From: Sporomusa ovata DSM 2662
GTDB lineage: Bacteria > Bacillota > Negativicutes > Sporomusales > Sporomusaceae
NCBI RefSeq assembly: GCF_000445445.1
Contig: NZ_ASXP01000005.1
Span: 372,053 to 436,052 of the forward strand
Length of the DNA stretch: 64,000 nucleotides
Reading direction: 5' to 3'
Shown here: one piece after another, positions 1-9,571 of the stretch
Layout: every line of letters begins with the position of its first letter
How positions within the stretch are numbered: the first letter of the stretch is position 1
Made by a program: the position numbers and the translations under genes
The notes under the pieces: model-generated
Told to the model about the DNA's origin: nothing
Seen by the model: only the letters and a program-made list of their open reading frames with translations
The model's database searches: none

Positions 1-505
1 TAAAAGCCAGCGAGAAAAGCAGCGTTGACTGAACTACATAAGCAGCTGTATGAACAACACCTGCTGCTAAAAAACCAAACAGCGGCCCACCATAGGCAAT
101 AATACTTTCAGTTGCGGCATCCTTAGGGGGTTCCTTAATACCAATTAACGCTCCTAGAAAAGGGATAAAGACTGGAGCCGTTACAGGGATGTTTTGCCGC
201 TTTGCAGCATACATATGCCCATATTCGTGGACTGTAATAAGCGAGACAAAACCGACCGCCCACCAAATACCATAAAACCAAGCATACACACCAATCATCG
301 CAAACATAGATACTGTTGTAAGCCCAAATTTACTAAACTTAAACAAGAAAAAGATTCCCTGAAGAAAACTCAGAATAGTCTTCCATTTTAGTATAGCCAG
401 CAGAACAGTAACCGCCCCGCCTAACCCAAATCTTTTGTACCATGGCTTATGCGAAGGTAGCGGGGGGGTATCCAACAACTCTTTCATTTCATCTTCTCTA
501 TTCAA
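1..505 (-). CDS. Site-2 protease-like (M50 family) membrane metallopeptidase, partial
   Basis: The C-terminus lies beyond the left edge of the window. The visible protein has a short cytoplasmic start, two hydrophobic stretches and then the zinc-protease motif HEYGH (HExxH) inside TVHEYGHMYAAK, followed by a Pro-rich IPFLGALIGIKEPP segment and another membrane segment. This order is typical of M50 intramembrane peptidases. A TTG start at 505 has GAGGTAA six bases upstream; an internal ATG at 487 is the alternative. The catalytic Asp motif would lie outside the window. The substrate cannot be told from the sequence. Confidence 0.72.
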   Translation of the reverse strand, partial: MNREDEMKELLDTPPLPSHKPWYKRFGLGGAVTVLLAILKWKTILSFLQGIFFLFKFSKFGLTTVSMFAMIGVYAWFYGIWWAVGFVSLITVHEYGHMYAAKRQNIPVTAPVFIPFLGALIGIKEPPKDAATESIIAYGGPLFGFLAAGVVHTAAYVVQSTLLFSLAF

Positions 506-939
506 AGCATTACCTCAATTCTTTATCAACATTCTTGCTAATTCGTACATATTTTAACAAAGAGAGTTACGGGTGATAACCAGGAAAGTTTAGGCTACCA
601 AGTATTTACTATTCGGATCACCGGCTTCTTCTTAACATAAACTCACTCCTTGAGTATAGCTTTACCAGCAACTTCTGTATTAAACTCCGCCATTGACAGC
701 AGGGTCCGATATGAATACTAAAAAATTATTTCGCTATAAATTTCCATAATCCTTTAAATTTCATTTGATGAAAGTGGCTATATCATTTATTCAAAAATAA
801 AAAAAGCCGGTCAAGACGACTCTTCATCATCCCAACTGGCCATTTCATAGATTAAGTTTATAATCTTCCTATATATATATATAAGATTCTTGTTGTCATT
901 GGCTCCGCTAATACATTTTTGATCTATTTTAATTCTCCC
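506..939. other. Intergenic stretch without a recognisable gene
   Basis: Between the partial M50 gene and the GcvT-SHMT gene I see no convincing ORF on either strand. It contains the terminator annotated at 799-840 and is otherwise AT-rich, with a short TA-repeat near 873-884. Confidence 0.6.
799..840 (-). terminator. Rho-independent terminator of the GcvT-SHMT gene
   Basis: On the minus strand an outer stem (GCCAGT with ACCGGC) and an inner stem (GATGA with TCGTC) are followed directly by seven T residues. It lies about 100 bases past the stop codon of the fusion gene. Confidence 0.7.
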
Positions 940-3582
940 TCAGAAAGTGGACATCAAATTTTCAAGGTTTTTCGTAATATCCTCATCGGTAAAACAGTAT
1001 TTCATGTCGGTGAAATTACCCCTAAGTTTTGCAACTTCTTCCTTGATGTTTTTATTCTTTAGAACGATGTCCGCTATATATTCTGCCGTCTGTTCAAACT
1101 CTTTGTTTCCGAAGCCGAATCTCGTCATTTCAGAAACGCCAAGCCTGATTGCGCCGGAAGCCGAGAAGCCTTCTTCTTCTGGCGTAGCCTGATAGTTGAC
1201 GATGATATTGTTGTTTTCGAGCCTGTTTGCTATTTCCGGCCCTGTGCCATATCCCACCCTCACAATTACCTGATGAGTTTCCGTGTACGATATGGAAGGA
1301 TCGCCGGCAACATCTAGTCCGGCATTCTTAAGACATTTTGCAAAATACTTGGCATTTTGGATTATATTCTTCTGGTACTCATCTTTGAAACTGTTCATTT
1401 CATAGGCTGCCATCAACAGCCCAAGCATAGTACCAAGGTGGTGATTGCTTACGCTTCCTGGGAAAGCCCTTGTTTCGATGGTTTCCCATAATCCGAATTT
1501 ATAATCAGCCTTGCCGTAATTGCCGGCAATGATTCCTCTTTGGGTGCCGAAGAAGGTCTTATGAGTTGAACCTGTGACAATTTCAGCACCTTCAACAAAT
1601 GGATTTTGGAAGTAATCTCCTACCAGGCCTAGTACGTGGGCCATATCATACATGATAATTGCATTGATTTTCTGTTCATCAATAAACTGCCGTATCTCTC
1701 TCACAGGTTCTTTATGCAATACCATGCTTTTACCGAAAATGATAAGTTCCGGTTTATATTTCTCTATGACTTTTTTCGTTTCCTCAACATCGATTTTGAA
1801 ACTATTATCCTTTTCTACCGGAAAATTGACAACTGCGTTTTTTTCGGTGACAGGATCAATGGCTATGTAGTCATGCAAAGCGCCCATAGGCTGGGCACTC
1901 AAGTGTCCCCCCCTGATGATGTGATTGTTTAATACATAGCCCAAACGCGAAGCGTCCTTTTTTCTATTTACCCTGTTTTTGAAATCCATAATCGCACTAA
2001 AAACTGCAGTGTTTGCCATCTGACCGCTGACAACTCTTGTTTCTACCTCAGTACAATTGAGGTATTTTTTCAGTTCTTCTATTAATAAATGTTCGATTTC
2101 ATCAATGAATCCGGTACCTTGATAGTAAAAAACATCGTAGTCATAGAACGATTTCATTTTCTTGTGCTCCGCATACCGGAAAGAAGGATCCATCACCGAC
2201 AACAGCCTGACAGCAGAAGAAGGGGTCTGCTCAGAAGGAATAAGGTTAATGGTTTCTTTCTGTCTCCATAAGGTGTTCCGACAACTTCTTTCGATAAGAT
2301 TCAAAGCTTTAGTCTTGTAGTCTGCTGAACTGTCGAATTTACAATCTACTTCCACTCCATAGATAATTGGTCTGGCAAACGGAGGAGCATCACTTTTCAG
2401 ATGATACTGCGGGACAACAGCCTTTATCTTGTTACCTCTGATTTCTACCTCCACATTGTCGTTCAATTCTACATCGCCATTAAGAAGGGCCAGACCGATT
2501 GCTCTCGTTGCTCTATCATCGGTCATTTTGCTTTCAAGCCCATATCCTTCGGTTTTTAAATAAGGCACCATTGTTGCGCTTGTTATGTAACCTATTTCCT
2601 TATCGCCTTTGAAAACCTTGCATCCTGCCCTGGCAACACCTTTATCTATTAATGCGACCGGTTTTATTATTCTGGGCAAAGCCGCCAAATCGGCAAAATC
2701 TCTTTCCATTATCTTTTTATAACCTTCATATTGTTTTGCCAAAGCTTCTCTGCCGATATAATCGCCTTTGGCTGCAGCAAAGCTTACGGCAAATTTAGCC
2801 AAAGGGCAGGAGAAAATTGGAATTTCCCTGCCGTCTATGGCCAGTCCCAATTCATGTCCATAAAGAGGTAGTCCAGCTTCAAGCCTCAGTGTATCTCTGG
2901 CGCCAAGACCAATAGGCATAGCCCCATACGCAAGCAACCTTTCCCAAATTACGGCTGTTTCAGAAGCTTTAATAAACAATTCAAATCCTAACGGCTCTCC
3001 GGTATAACCCGTCCTGGCAATAAGCACTTCTTTACCGTCAAACTTGAGAATATCCAGTGCGTTCTTTACCGGTTCCGTAAGATAAACGCTGCCGGTAAGT
3101 TTACTGATGATATTCTTCGAGTCCGGTCCCTGTACTGAAATCATAGCAATCTCGCTAGACTTATTGGTAATTCCTGCGTCAAACTTCGCTATTTCCCGTT
3201 GTAAATGTTTCCAATCCTTCTCGGCGTTAGCAGCATTTACAACAAGCAAATACTCATCTTCATAAAAGCGGTAAAGATAAGCATCATCAACCGCTCCGCC
3301 ATTCTCGTTCGGAATTATGGTATATTGCGCCTGCTTAAGGTCAAGGGCAAAAACATTATTCGTTAAAACATATTGTAGAAATTCCGCAGCTTCTCTACCT
3401 GATATAACGAATCTTCCCATGTGGGAAACATCAAATATGCCCGCCTTTTTCCTAGTATAAATATGTTCCTCAATGATTCCCGATTTATAATTGATCGGCA
3501 TTTCCCATCCGCCAAAATCCACCATCTTTGCACCTGATTTTACGTGATTGTCATAAAGTACTGTCCTTTTTAACGCTGTCAT
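940..3582 (-). CDS. GcvT-like aminomethyltransferase fused to a serine hydroxymethyltransferase-like domain
   Basis: This 880-residue protein joins two folate-linked C1 enzymes. Residues about 1-395 are a GcvT-type domain (DFGGWEMPINY, FDVSHMGR, GYTGEPLGFELF, LRLEAGLPLYGHEL). Residues about 410-880 are an SHMT-like PLP domain, with the Schiff-base lysine in TGSTHKTFFGTQRG at roughly residue 660 and the phosphate/PLP stretch VVSGQMANTAVFSA. The SHMT half is divergent, for example YAEHKKMKSFYDYD where typical SHMT has YAEGYPGKRYYGG. I chose the ATG at 3582 because GGAGG lies eight bases upstream and GcvT homology begins there; the frame stays open further upstream. It stands alone with its own terminator, while a separate canonical gcvT lies in the GCS operon. 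Plausibly it moves a C1 unit from an aminomethyl or N-methyl donor via tetrahydrofolate to glycine or a related acceptor; the substrate is unknown. Confidence 0.85.
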   Translation of the reverse strand: MTALKRTVLYDNHVKSGAKMVDFGGWEMPINYKSGIIEEHIYTRKKAGIFDVSHMGRFVISGREAAEFLQYVLTNNVFALDLKQAQYTIIPNENGGAVDDAYLYRFYEDEYLLVVNAANAEKDWKHLQREIAKFDAGITNKSSEIAMISVQGPDSKNIISKLTGSVYLTEPVKNALDILKFDGKEVLIARTGYTGEPLGFELFIKASETAVIWERLLAYGAMPIGLGARDTLRLEAGLPLYGHELGLAIDGREIPIFSCPLAKFAVSFAAAKGDYIGREALAKQYEGYKKIMERDFADLAALPRIIKPVALIDKGVARAGCKVFKGDKEIGYITSATMVPYLKTEGYGLESKMTDDRATRAIGLALLNGDVELNDNVEVEIRGNKIKAVVPQYHLKSDAPPFARPIIYGVEVDCKFDSSADYKTKALNLIERSCRNTLWRQKETINLIPSEQTPSSAVRLLSVMDPSFRYAEHKKMKSFYDYDVFYYQGTGFIDEIEHLLIEELKKYLNCTEVETRVVSGQMANTAVFSAIMDFKNRVNRKKDASRLGYVLNNHIIRGGHLSAQPMGALHDYIAIDPVTEKNAVVNFPVEKDNSFKIDVEETKKVIEKYKPELIIFGKSMVLHKEPVREIRQFIDEQKINAIIMYDMAHVLGLVGDYFQNPFVEGAEIVTGSTHKTFFGTQRGIIAGNYGKADYKFGLWETIETRAFPGSVSNHHLGTMLGLLMAAYEMNSFKDEYQKNIIQNAKYFAKCLKNAGLDVAGDPSISYTETHQVIVRVGYGTGPEIANRLENNNIIVNYQATPEEEGFSASGAIRLGVSEMTRFGFGNKEFEQTAEYIADIVLKNKNIKEEVAKLRGNFTDMKYCFTDEDITKNLENLMSTF

Positions 3583-4473
3583 ATTATCAAACCTCCATAA
3601 TTTTCCTAAAAAAACTAGCGATAAACTCTGCGTTTCGATACCCAAACACCAATAAGTTTGGGAAATATTGGTGTTTATGATAAGAATATTCTCCTTCAAT
3701 AAAATAAAATCCTTTATCCAGATAAACTAAATTTTGTGGTTCTGGTACAAAATTCTTCACTAAGTCAAAACTATCCAATCCTTCCTCAGAATTAAGCGAG
3801 AGATCCCCACAACTTTTTTAAGAACTCAAGCTCTGAAAAGACAGCTTGAATTTCTTCAATCTGTCCTTTCTAATCATATGCATGACCTGAATTCCGCAAA
3901 TACACCGGGACACCGCTTTTATCGCAGTTCCGCCGATGCACCGATATATGGAGAGAAAATGCCTTGTCATCCGCTTTCGATGATGCGGCTTGGCGAATGT
4001 CGTCCACCTGCCTAATCAGGAAGAAGACAAAAAAAAATACCCAGCTTAGTGCTGGGCCAAAGAGAGTGATTTACAATTTGACATATAAATTATATATCTT
4101 CATGGTTGTAATTTCAATCATGATATACTTTTTTCAACTTTACCTTGTATTCCGATTCATAACATTTTTAACTCTTATTATATTGGCTATTACACTACTG
4201 GCTATTTTTCGTACTTTTTTTGATACCACTACTTATGAGTCGGTCTACGTGTGACCCTGAGATACCGTTTGACAAATTGCTGCTACTACACTACAGATAA
4301 AGACGATGTGAGGGAAATCATCTATGAGAATTAATTAGCTGATAAATCTTATTGTACTAAACTGCGACCGGTTGAAAACTTTTATGGAAGTTAAATCTTT
4401 TCGGCCCCTCTCTTAAAATTAAATATTGCCGGTAAAATCTTAACAAAATCCTGATAAAATAATCAGCCTGTAA
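3583..4473. other. Intergenic region with gene debris
   Basis: No convincing intact gene. A 63-codon minus-strand frame (TTG at 3778 to 3587) abuts the fusion gene but resembles nothing I know. Minus-strand codons near 3905-4012 encode DIRQAASSKA, close to the DIRQAASLKA of the small protein at 51382-51612, and are probably a decayed copy. A terminator lies at 4029-4056. Confidence 0.4.
4029..4056 (-). terminator. Rho-independent terminator
   Basis: CCCAGC and GCTGGG form a six-base-pair stem with a five-base loop. On the minus strand it runs into TATTTTTTTTT. It is the first terminator downstream of the FecB-like gene at 4474-5520, about 420 bases past its stop. Confidence 0.65.
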
Positions 4474-5520
4474 TTATTGCGGCGGCAGGCATTGTAATAT
4501 CCTTTCAGCATCTATATCAGTAATATTTTTACCATAAATTTCGGAATAGTATGTCTTCATTTCTTTTATCATGTCCCAGTTTTTGAATAAGTCAGGGTAG
4601 AATAATTTAGCCATGTATATCATCAGCAGCACACTTTCATTACTTGCGTGATCCCATGCGTAAACCCCCATTGGCATGCGATATACCTTGCCGTTCCTGA
4701 CAGCTTTAAGAGATGCCAGTTCAGGATTTTTCATTACAGTATCAGGAGAATCGCCATATGCGCTAAGAATAATTATATCCGGATCCCATGACAGCAACTG
4801 CTGCATTGAAGCCTTTGCATGATTATCACTAAGCGCCTCCGGCAAATAATTCCCGCCTGAAACTTCCACATTCCAGTGCATAACGCTCCCTTGTCCCTGG
4901 CTGCCCAGCAGACTGCCGTGTAAACCTCCATAATAAACCGAAGGTCTTTCTTCTTTACCTATTTTTGATGTTATAGCACGTATCTGTTTTACTTTTGTAT
5001 CAAAATATCTATTATATTTATCCGCTCTTGCAGCGGCATCCGGCCCCAGGAGATCACCGAAAAAAGTTACCTGTTTTTTAAAGCTTTCCATATAATCATT
5101 AATGTTCATAGGCCTTTGCTCAGCCGAGAATGCGCATACTGTCCTCAGACCTGCATCTTTATACTGCTCACCCTTCGTCATACCGGGAGTGTAAAGCACG
5201 AAATCGATTTTCATATCCAGCATCTCTTCCGGTTTTACACCCTTTGAAGTACGGGCATTTTTTATTTCCGGGAAAAGCTTATAAGCCCATGGTGACTGCT
5301 CTGACATTAGGTATATCCGGTCCCCACTGCCAAGCGTCATTATTTTTTCAGGAGAAACACAGTGCATGCAGGCGATCCGCTTTGGATCTAATGGCACTTC
5401 AACACTGTTACCGCACATGTCGGTTATCGTCTTATAACCTTCGGCATAAATTTTCTGGTCAGTCCCAATAACCACGCACAACATTAAAATCAGCATAAAA
5501 ATAAAACATCTTTTTCTCAT
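4474..5520 (-). CDS. FecB/BtuF-type ABC transporter substrate-binding protein
   Basis: A 348-residue exported protein. Residues 1-26 are a signal peptide (MRKRCFIFMLILMLCVVIG then IYAEG) without a lipobox, so it is probably a free periplasmic protein. The mature part starts TITDMCGNSVEVPLDPKRIA, the usual opening of periplasmic binding proteins for ferric siderophores, haem, cobalamin or molybdate. It contains the class III features PEEMLDMKIDFVLYT and LLSWDPDIIILSAYG. GGGAGGAG precedes the ATG. No permease or ATPase lies beside it, so it either serves a transporter encoded elsewhere or is an orphan. The ligand cannot be assigned. Confidence 0.8.
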   Translation of the reverse strand: MRKRCFIFMLILMLCVVIGTDQKIYAEGYKTITDMCGNSVEVPLDPKRIACMHCVSPEKIMTLGSGDRIYLMSEQSPWAYKLFPEIKNARTSKGVKPEEMLDMKIDFVLYTPGMTKGEQYKDAGLRTVCAFSAEQRPMNINDYMESFKKQVTFFGDLLGPDAAARADKYNRYFDTKVKQIRAITSKIGKEERPSVYYGGLHGSLLGSQGQGSVMHWNVEVSGGNYLPEALSDNHAKASMQQLLSWDPDIIILSAYGDSPDTVMKNPELASLKAVRNGKVYRMPMGVYAWDHASNESVLLMIYMAKLFYPDLFKNWDMIKEMKTYYSEIYGKNITDIDAERILQCLPPQ

Positions 5521-5848
5521 TCTAACTCCTCCCTTTATTTTTAAAATATTTCAAGGGATTGTTCCACAAAAACGCAGTATCTTATTTTAATACTGGTATT
5601 GATAATTAACTCCTACTCTTCGCAATAGTATCCAAAAACTTATCCTAATCCCAATTGGCACTAATCTTCACATAACTTGTCATCACGTCCTGATTTTGTT
5701 TATGTTAAGTCTTTCCCATTTTCTTCCCCCCTTGTTCTTCCCACAACCCACATAAGCCATAAAGTGATTAATTAATATTAGATTCAACAAAAACTAAATT
5801 ACAAAAAAATTTATGTCATTTATGTTGTGTTATTTTAGCATAATACTT

Positions 5849-5998
5849 CTATATTTTTATCCAATATCCTCCCTGAAACAGAAATGTGATCCAAAATTTA
5901 TCAGATATTGCTATGTTTTCAGCAAGGGAACTACCCCATGTACTATTTTGCGGACTGGCTCTTGTTTGAAAAAACCTTGATACAAATGGTATTTTCAC
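5849..5998 (-). CDS. Possible 49-residue small protein, unknown
   Basis: A GTG start at 5998 is preceded by AGGAGG with good spacing and opens a 49-codon frame ending at TAG. The predicted peptide begins VKIPFVSRFF and ends FLFQGGYWIKI; it has a charged start and an aromatic C-terminal half. I recognise no family. It lies alone in a gene-poor stretch between the FecB-like gene and the helicase operon. It could be a small protein, a remnant, or chance; the strong ribosome site is the only positive evidence. Confidence 0.28.
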   Translation of the reverse strand: MKIPFVSRFFQTRASPQNSTWGSSLAENIAISDKFWITFLFQGGYWIKI

Positions 5999-6126
5999 TG
6001 GATACCTCCTGAAAATGAGCATGAAAAAGCGCTATCGCGCCCTTGAGGATACGGCTCTAACCGAGACATTCCCTCTGCGTACTCTGCGTCTCTGCGGTTC
6101 AAAAAACTTATACTTTCTTTATGTAT

Positions 6127-6152
6127 GAAAAAACCACCTCCTTCTGGAGATG
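6127..6152 (-). terminator. Terminator of the SNF2-SWIM operon
   Basis: On the minus strand CATCTCC and GGAGGTG form a seven-base-pair stem (one G-U) around an AGAA loop, followed by GTTTTTTC, about 50 bases past the SWIM gene stop. Confidence 0.65.
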
Positions 6153-6203
6153 ACTCGCTTTGAATGAAAATAATAGCCTGAGTATTGTCAGTTCATTGTT
6201 TTT

Positions 6204-6920
6204 CTACAGCCCAAATATATTGGCGATATCCTTCTCTGAAATTTCCCGCCTGCTTTTTTTGCCAACGTTTTTCATCATACTGGCCAATTTCTGTTCCATG
6301 GATTTTCTGACCAGTTCCTGCCCATCCAATGCCCTGAGCTCAAAAAACAGCATAGGATTTACATCCAATCTGGCCCCAATCCCGTACAGCACCGCGGCGA
6401 CATGCTTGCACATGCTGGCCGAGTCAGGGCAACTACAGCCAAAATGGATTTCTTTCGGAGCCGGAAACAATCCATACTTCTTCTCGGTGAATAAAACCCC
6501 CAGGTCGTGGGGAAATCTTCCTTCAATCAATTGTTCCAGCGAATCGATCCGATGATTGCACAAGGCCGTGACCTGTTCCCATTTCTCACCACTTAAAGCA
6601 TCAATTCGAATCGCAACCTCGTAGGGCCTAGAACCGCTGCCCTGCACAAGGGCCTCTACCTTTCCCTTGGATATCTTCAAATTCAGGACGGCATGGTTCC
6701 TCACATAGCTTTTGCCCCGACCGATTCGATTGTCATAATCCGCATAACTCTCAAGATTCTTGTTCCACGCCTTTCCCCACCAGTTTTTAGCCAGTGTTCG
6801 GCCTTCAATGAGTACAGGTTCGACAGTGGGATCTTTTTTCTGCAGTTTTGCCAGAGCCTTGGTCGCCTTTTCCCTTTTCTCCGCCACAGATATATACTCT
6901 GGAAATCCATAATACCCCAT
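6204..6920 (-). CDS. SWIM zinc-finger protein (YwqB-like)
   Basis: A 238-residue protein with the SWIM zinc-binding pattern CSCPDSASMCKHVAAVLY (CxC...CxH) at roughly residues 155-172. It begins one base inside the stop of the SNF2 helicase gene (TAATG), indicating translational coupling. The same pair, a SWIM protein plus an SNF2 ATPase, occurs in Bacillus as ywqB and ywqA, which supports the call. It is probably a nucleic-acid-binding partner of the helicase; its biochemical role is not established. The basic C-terminus (KNVGKKSRREISEKD) fits nucleic acid binding. Confidence 0.82.
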   Translation of the reverse strand: MGYYGFPEYISVAEKREKATKALAKLQKKDPTVEPVLIEGRTLAKNWWGKAWNKNLESYADYDNRIGRGKSYVRNHAVLNLKISKGKVEALVQGSGSRPYEVAIRIDALSGEKWEQVTALCNHRIDSLEQLIEGRFPHDLGVLFTEKKYGLFPAPKEIHFGCSCPDSASMCKHVAAVLYGIGARLDVNPMLFFELRALDGQELVRKSMEQKLASMMKNVGKKSRREISEKDIANIFGL

Positions 6921-9571
6921 TATTCATCACCGCCTAAAGCAAATATCTTCAACAGCTCTGCGTTGTTGTACTCTGTAATCCACTGCTCACCACCGGCAAC
7001 CAGGAGTTCTCCCGATAATTTCTGCTTTTCCTGGATAATGGCGTCAATCTTTTCTTCGATCGTACCTGTTGTAACAAATTTGTGCACCATGACATTCCTG
7101 GTCTGTCCAATGCGAAACGCTCGATCTGTTGCCTGATTTTCAATGGCCGGATTCCACCACCTGTCAAAATGAATCACATGGTTGGCTGCCATGAGATTAA
7201 GGCCCACACCGCCGGCTTTGAGAGACAGAACCATATACGGCACATAACGCTCGCCGTTAAACTGTTCTACCATCTCACTTCTTCTTTTCACCGAGGTACC
7301 GCCATGAAGCACGAGTCCCTCTTTGCCAAATATACTCTGGAGAAACTCTGCAATCGGCTCCGTCATCTCCCGGAACTGAGTGAAAATAAGAACCCGTTCT
7401 CTTTTTTCGCGAATGGTTTCACAGATTTCCCTTAATTGTTCAAACTTTCCGCTATGCTCCGGTTTAAATTCTTCCCGGCCCAAATACTGATCCGGATGAT
7501 TGCAGATTTGCTTGAATTTCATGATGCTTGCCAGCACCAGCCCCTTGCGCTCCATCCCTTCCACTGCTTCCAGTTTTTCCGCAATCTGCCCGAGCATCTG
7601 CCTGTAAAGAGCAATCTGCTTTTGGGACAAGGTAGTATAGGCGTTCATTTCCAGTTTATCCGGCAAATCAGCGATAATGCTTTTATCGGTTTTCAGCCTG
7701 CGCAACATAAAGGGCCGAATCATCTTGCGCAGCTTGGTATAGCCATCCGCGTGCTTTGACAGCCCTTTTGTAAAGTCAGTAAATTCTTTGCCTGTTCCCA
7801 GCAATCCTTGATTCAAAAAATCAAATAACGACCACAGGTCACCCAATCTATTTTCAATCGGCGTCCCCGTCATGGCTATCCTCATTTTGGCGGGAATGGC
7901 CTTTACTGCCTTAGTCTGTTTGCTGCCAGGATTTTTTATGGCCTGTGCTTCATCGATAATAAGACAATCCCATTGCCGGTCTTTTAACGTTTCCAGGCGG
8001 ACTGCCATCCCATAAGTAGTAATGTATAAAAACACTCCGTCCCTGAGCTGGATGGTTTTCGAATTTTTTAAATCGCTTTTGTGAAGTATCTGATATGGCA
8101 TCTCTGGCGCAAGTTTTTCAATTTCCTTTTTCCAGTTGCCGATGAGCGACGCCGGCAGTATCAGCAATGTCTGCCCTCCGCTGTGAATCCGTTGGTATTC
8201 CAAAAAAGCAATCATCTGCACTGTTTTACCAAGTCCCATGTCATCCGCCAAACAGGCGCCAAAACCAAATTTCGACATCTGGGTTAGCCAGTGATACCCA
8301 GTTTCCTGATAGGCGCGCAAGTTCGCGTGAAACGAAGGCTCTACGCCGACTTTTTGCATGGCAGCAGGGTGAGTCAAGGTTTCCTTCATATTTTTGAACC
8401 ATTGTCCGTTCGTAACCGAAACAGTAAGTTCATCACCTGAAATATCCAGCAGCCTGCCCAGGTTAAGTTCCAGCCGCATGGTCTCTCCGAGCGAAAAGGA
8501 TTGGTTGCTTGACAGCTCTTTAGCCTTTTCAAAAGCCTGCAGAACCGCTGCCAATTTTCTTTTGTCTATTTCAACCCATTTGCCTTTATATTGAACCATT
8601 CCCTCCGCCATAGTCAAAAAAGCCCTCAATTCCTGCTCGGTGAGCACTTCATCGCCTACGGTCAATGAAGGCAAAAAGTCCATAATGGCCTTCAGCCCTA
8701 CTTTGGACGGTTCTTTTTCTCCCACTGTGATCGACAGTCGAATCGAGTTGCTTCTTTTACGCCACCAATCAGGCACTCTGCACAGAATCCCGGCTTCTTC
8801 ATATAATGTTGTCTCCTTTAAGACGGTATATGCCTCTTCGGTTGTGAGCTTAAGCGGTGAGAACAGTTCCCCGCTTTCTAGCAGTTCCGAAATGAAAGCA
8901 CTCTTTTCGGCTGCCTTGATGACCGTCGAAATAAGCGACAACAATTTCCTTTCATCCCCATCGAATTCTTTTAACGCATTTTTCAATGGGGTATGAATTG
9001 CCCGCTTGCTTTTGACCGGTTTTGTCGAATAAGTCGCCATAAAGGCAAATGGGTGCTGCTCCGCTTGATTCTCGACCAAATGAAAAAACACCCTGCCTGC
9101 CACATTGATGTTGGCATTATGATCGGTAAAATATCGTGCGACGGTCCCGTCATATGTTTTTATTTCCCGTTTGAACACAGCTAAGAGTGATTTCCACACC
9201 GCTCGAATCCAGTCGTCATCTACATATTCCATCCCAATGACAAAGGGCAGTTCTTCCTTGAATTTATACAGCTCGTCGTCCGTCAAACCCACTTGAACGG
9301 CATCCCGGCTAAACTCTATTTCGGGCTGTTGGCTCAGTTTTTTCAGCAGCAACTCCGCAAGATGATGAAGATATTCGAGGGAAGGCGAAAACCATGTCTC
9401 CTTTTTATTAAATCCAAGCTGAAACAGAGCGCTATATTTATCGTCTTCAAACGCCGTTATCCACTTTTTTAGCTCAGCCGCCGGTTGAATAGGCAAATCA
9501 TCAATAACAAAGTCCTTCGGCAAAAAACAGGCGTTTAATACTTGTGCTTCTTGTGTTTTGGGTCGTGGCAT
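6920..9571 (-). CDS. SNF2-family DNA-dependent ATPase/helicase (YwqA-like)
   Basis: An approximately 883-residue protein. The N-terminal half resembles the bacterial SNF2-associated domain. The ATPase core follows: ACLADDMGLGKTVQ (motif I), DCLIIDEAQAIKN (motif II), AMTGTPIENRLGDLWSLFDF (motif III region), and the C-terminal lobe with GGVGLNLMAANHVIHFDRWW and ATDRAFRIGQTRNV (motifs V and VI). All catalytic motifs look intact. The ATG at 9571 has AAGGGA nine bases upstream; a TTG at 9577 is too close to that site. It forms a two-gene operon with the SWIM protein. The likely role is remodelling of protein-DNA complexes. Confidence 0.88.
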   Translation of the reverse strand: MPRPKTQEAQVLNACFLPKDFVIDDLPIQPAAELKKWITAFEDDKYSALFQLGFNKKETWFSPSLEYLHHLAELLLKKLSQQPEIEFSRDAVQVGLTDDELYKFKEELPFVIGMEYVDDDWIRAVWKSLLAVFKREIKTYDGTVARYFTDHNANINVAGRVFFHLVENQAEQHPFAFMATYSTKPVKSKRAIHTPLKNALKEFDGDERKLLSLISTVIKAAEKSAFISELLESGELFSPLKLTTEEAYTVLKETTLYEEAGILCRVPDWWRKRSNSIRLSITVGEKEPSKVGLKAIMDFLPSLTVGDEVLTEQELRAFLTMAEGMVQYKGKWVEIDKRKLAAVLQAFEKAKELSSNQSFSLGETMRLELNLGRLLDISGDELTVSVTNGQWFKNMKETLTHPAAMQKVGVEPSFHANLRAYQETGYHWLTQMSKFGFGACLADDMGLGKTVQMIAFLEYQRIHSGGQTLLILPASLIGNWKKEIEKLAPEMPYQILHKSDLKNSKTIQLRDGVFLYITTYGMAVRLETLKDRQWDCLIIDEAQAIKNPGSKQTKAVKAIPAKMRIAMTGTPIENRLGDLWSLFDFLNQGLLGTGKEFTDFTKGLSKHADGYTKLRKMIRPFMLRRLKTDKSIIADLPDKLEMNAYTTLSQKQIALYRQMLGQIAEKLEAVEGMERKGLVLASIMKFKQICNHPDQYLGREEFKPEHSGKFEQLREICETIREKRERVLIFTQFREMTEPIAEFLQSIFGKEGLVLHGGTSVKRRSEMVEQFNGERYVPYMVLSLKAGGVGLNLMAANHVIHFDRWWNPAIENQATDRAFRIGQTRNVMVHKFVTTGTIEEKIDAIIQEKQKLSGELLVAGGEQWITEYNNAELLKIFALGGDE

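Noticed and set aside
3587..3778. 63-residue minus-strand ORF before the fusion gene
   Set aside because: The TTG start is too close to a GAGGAAGG stretch, nothing in the product is recognisable, and it overlaps the ribosome site of the fusion gene.
3964..4254. 96-residue plus-strand ORF with a hydrophobic middle
   Set aside because: It contains the minus-strand terminator and debris of another gene, and has no ribosome site; the hydrophobicity reflects AT-rich sequence.
5521..5848. Cobalamin riboswitch upstream of the FecB-like gene
   Set aside because: The conserved B12 box and core pairings of cobalamin riboswitches are not visible in this AT-rich leader.
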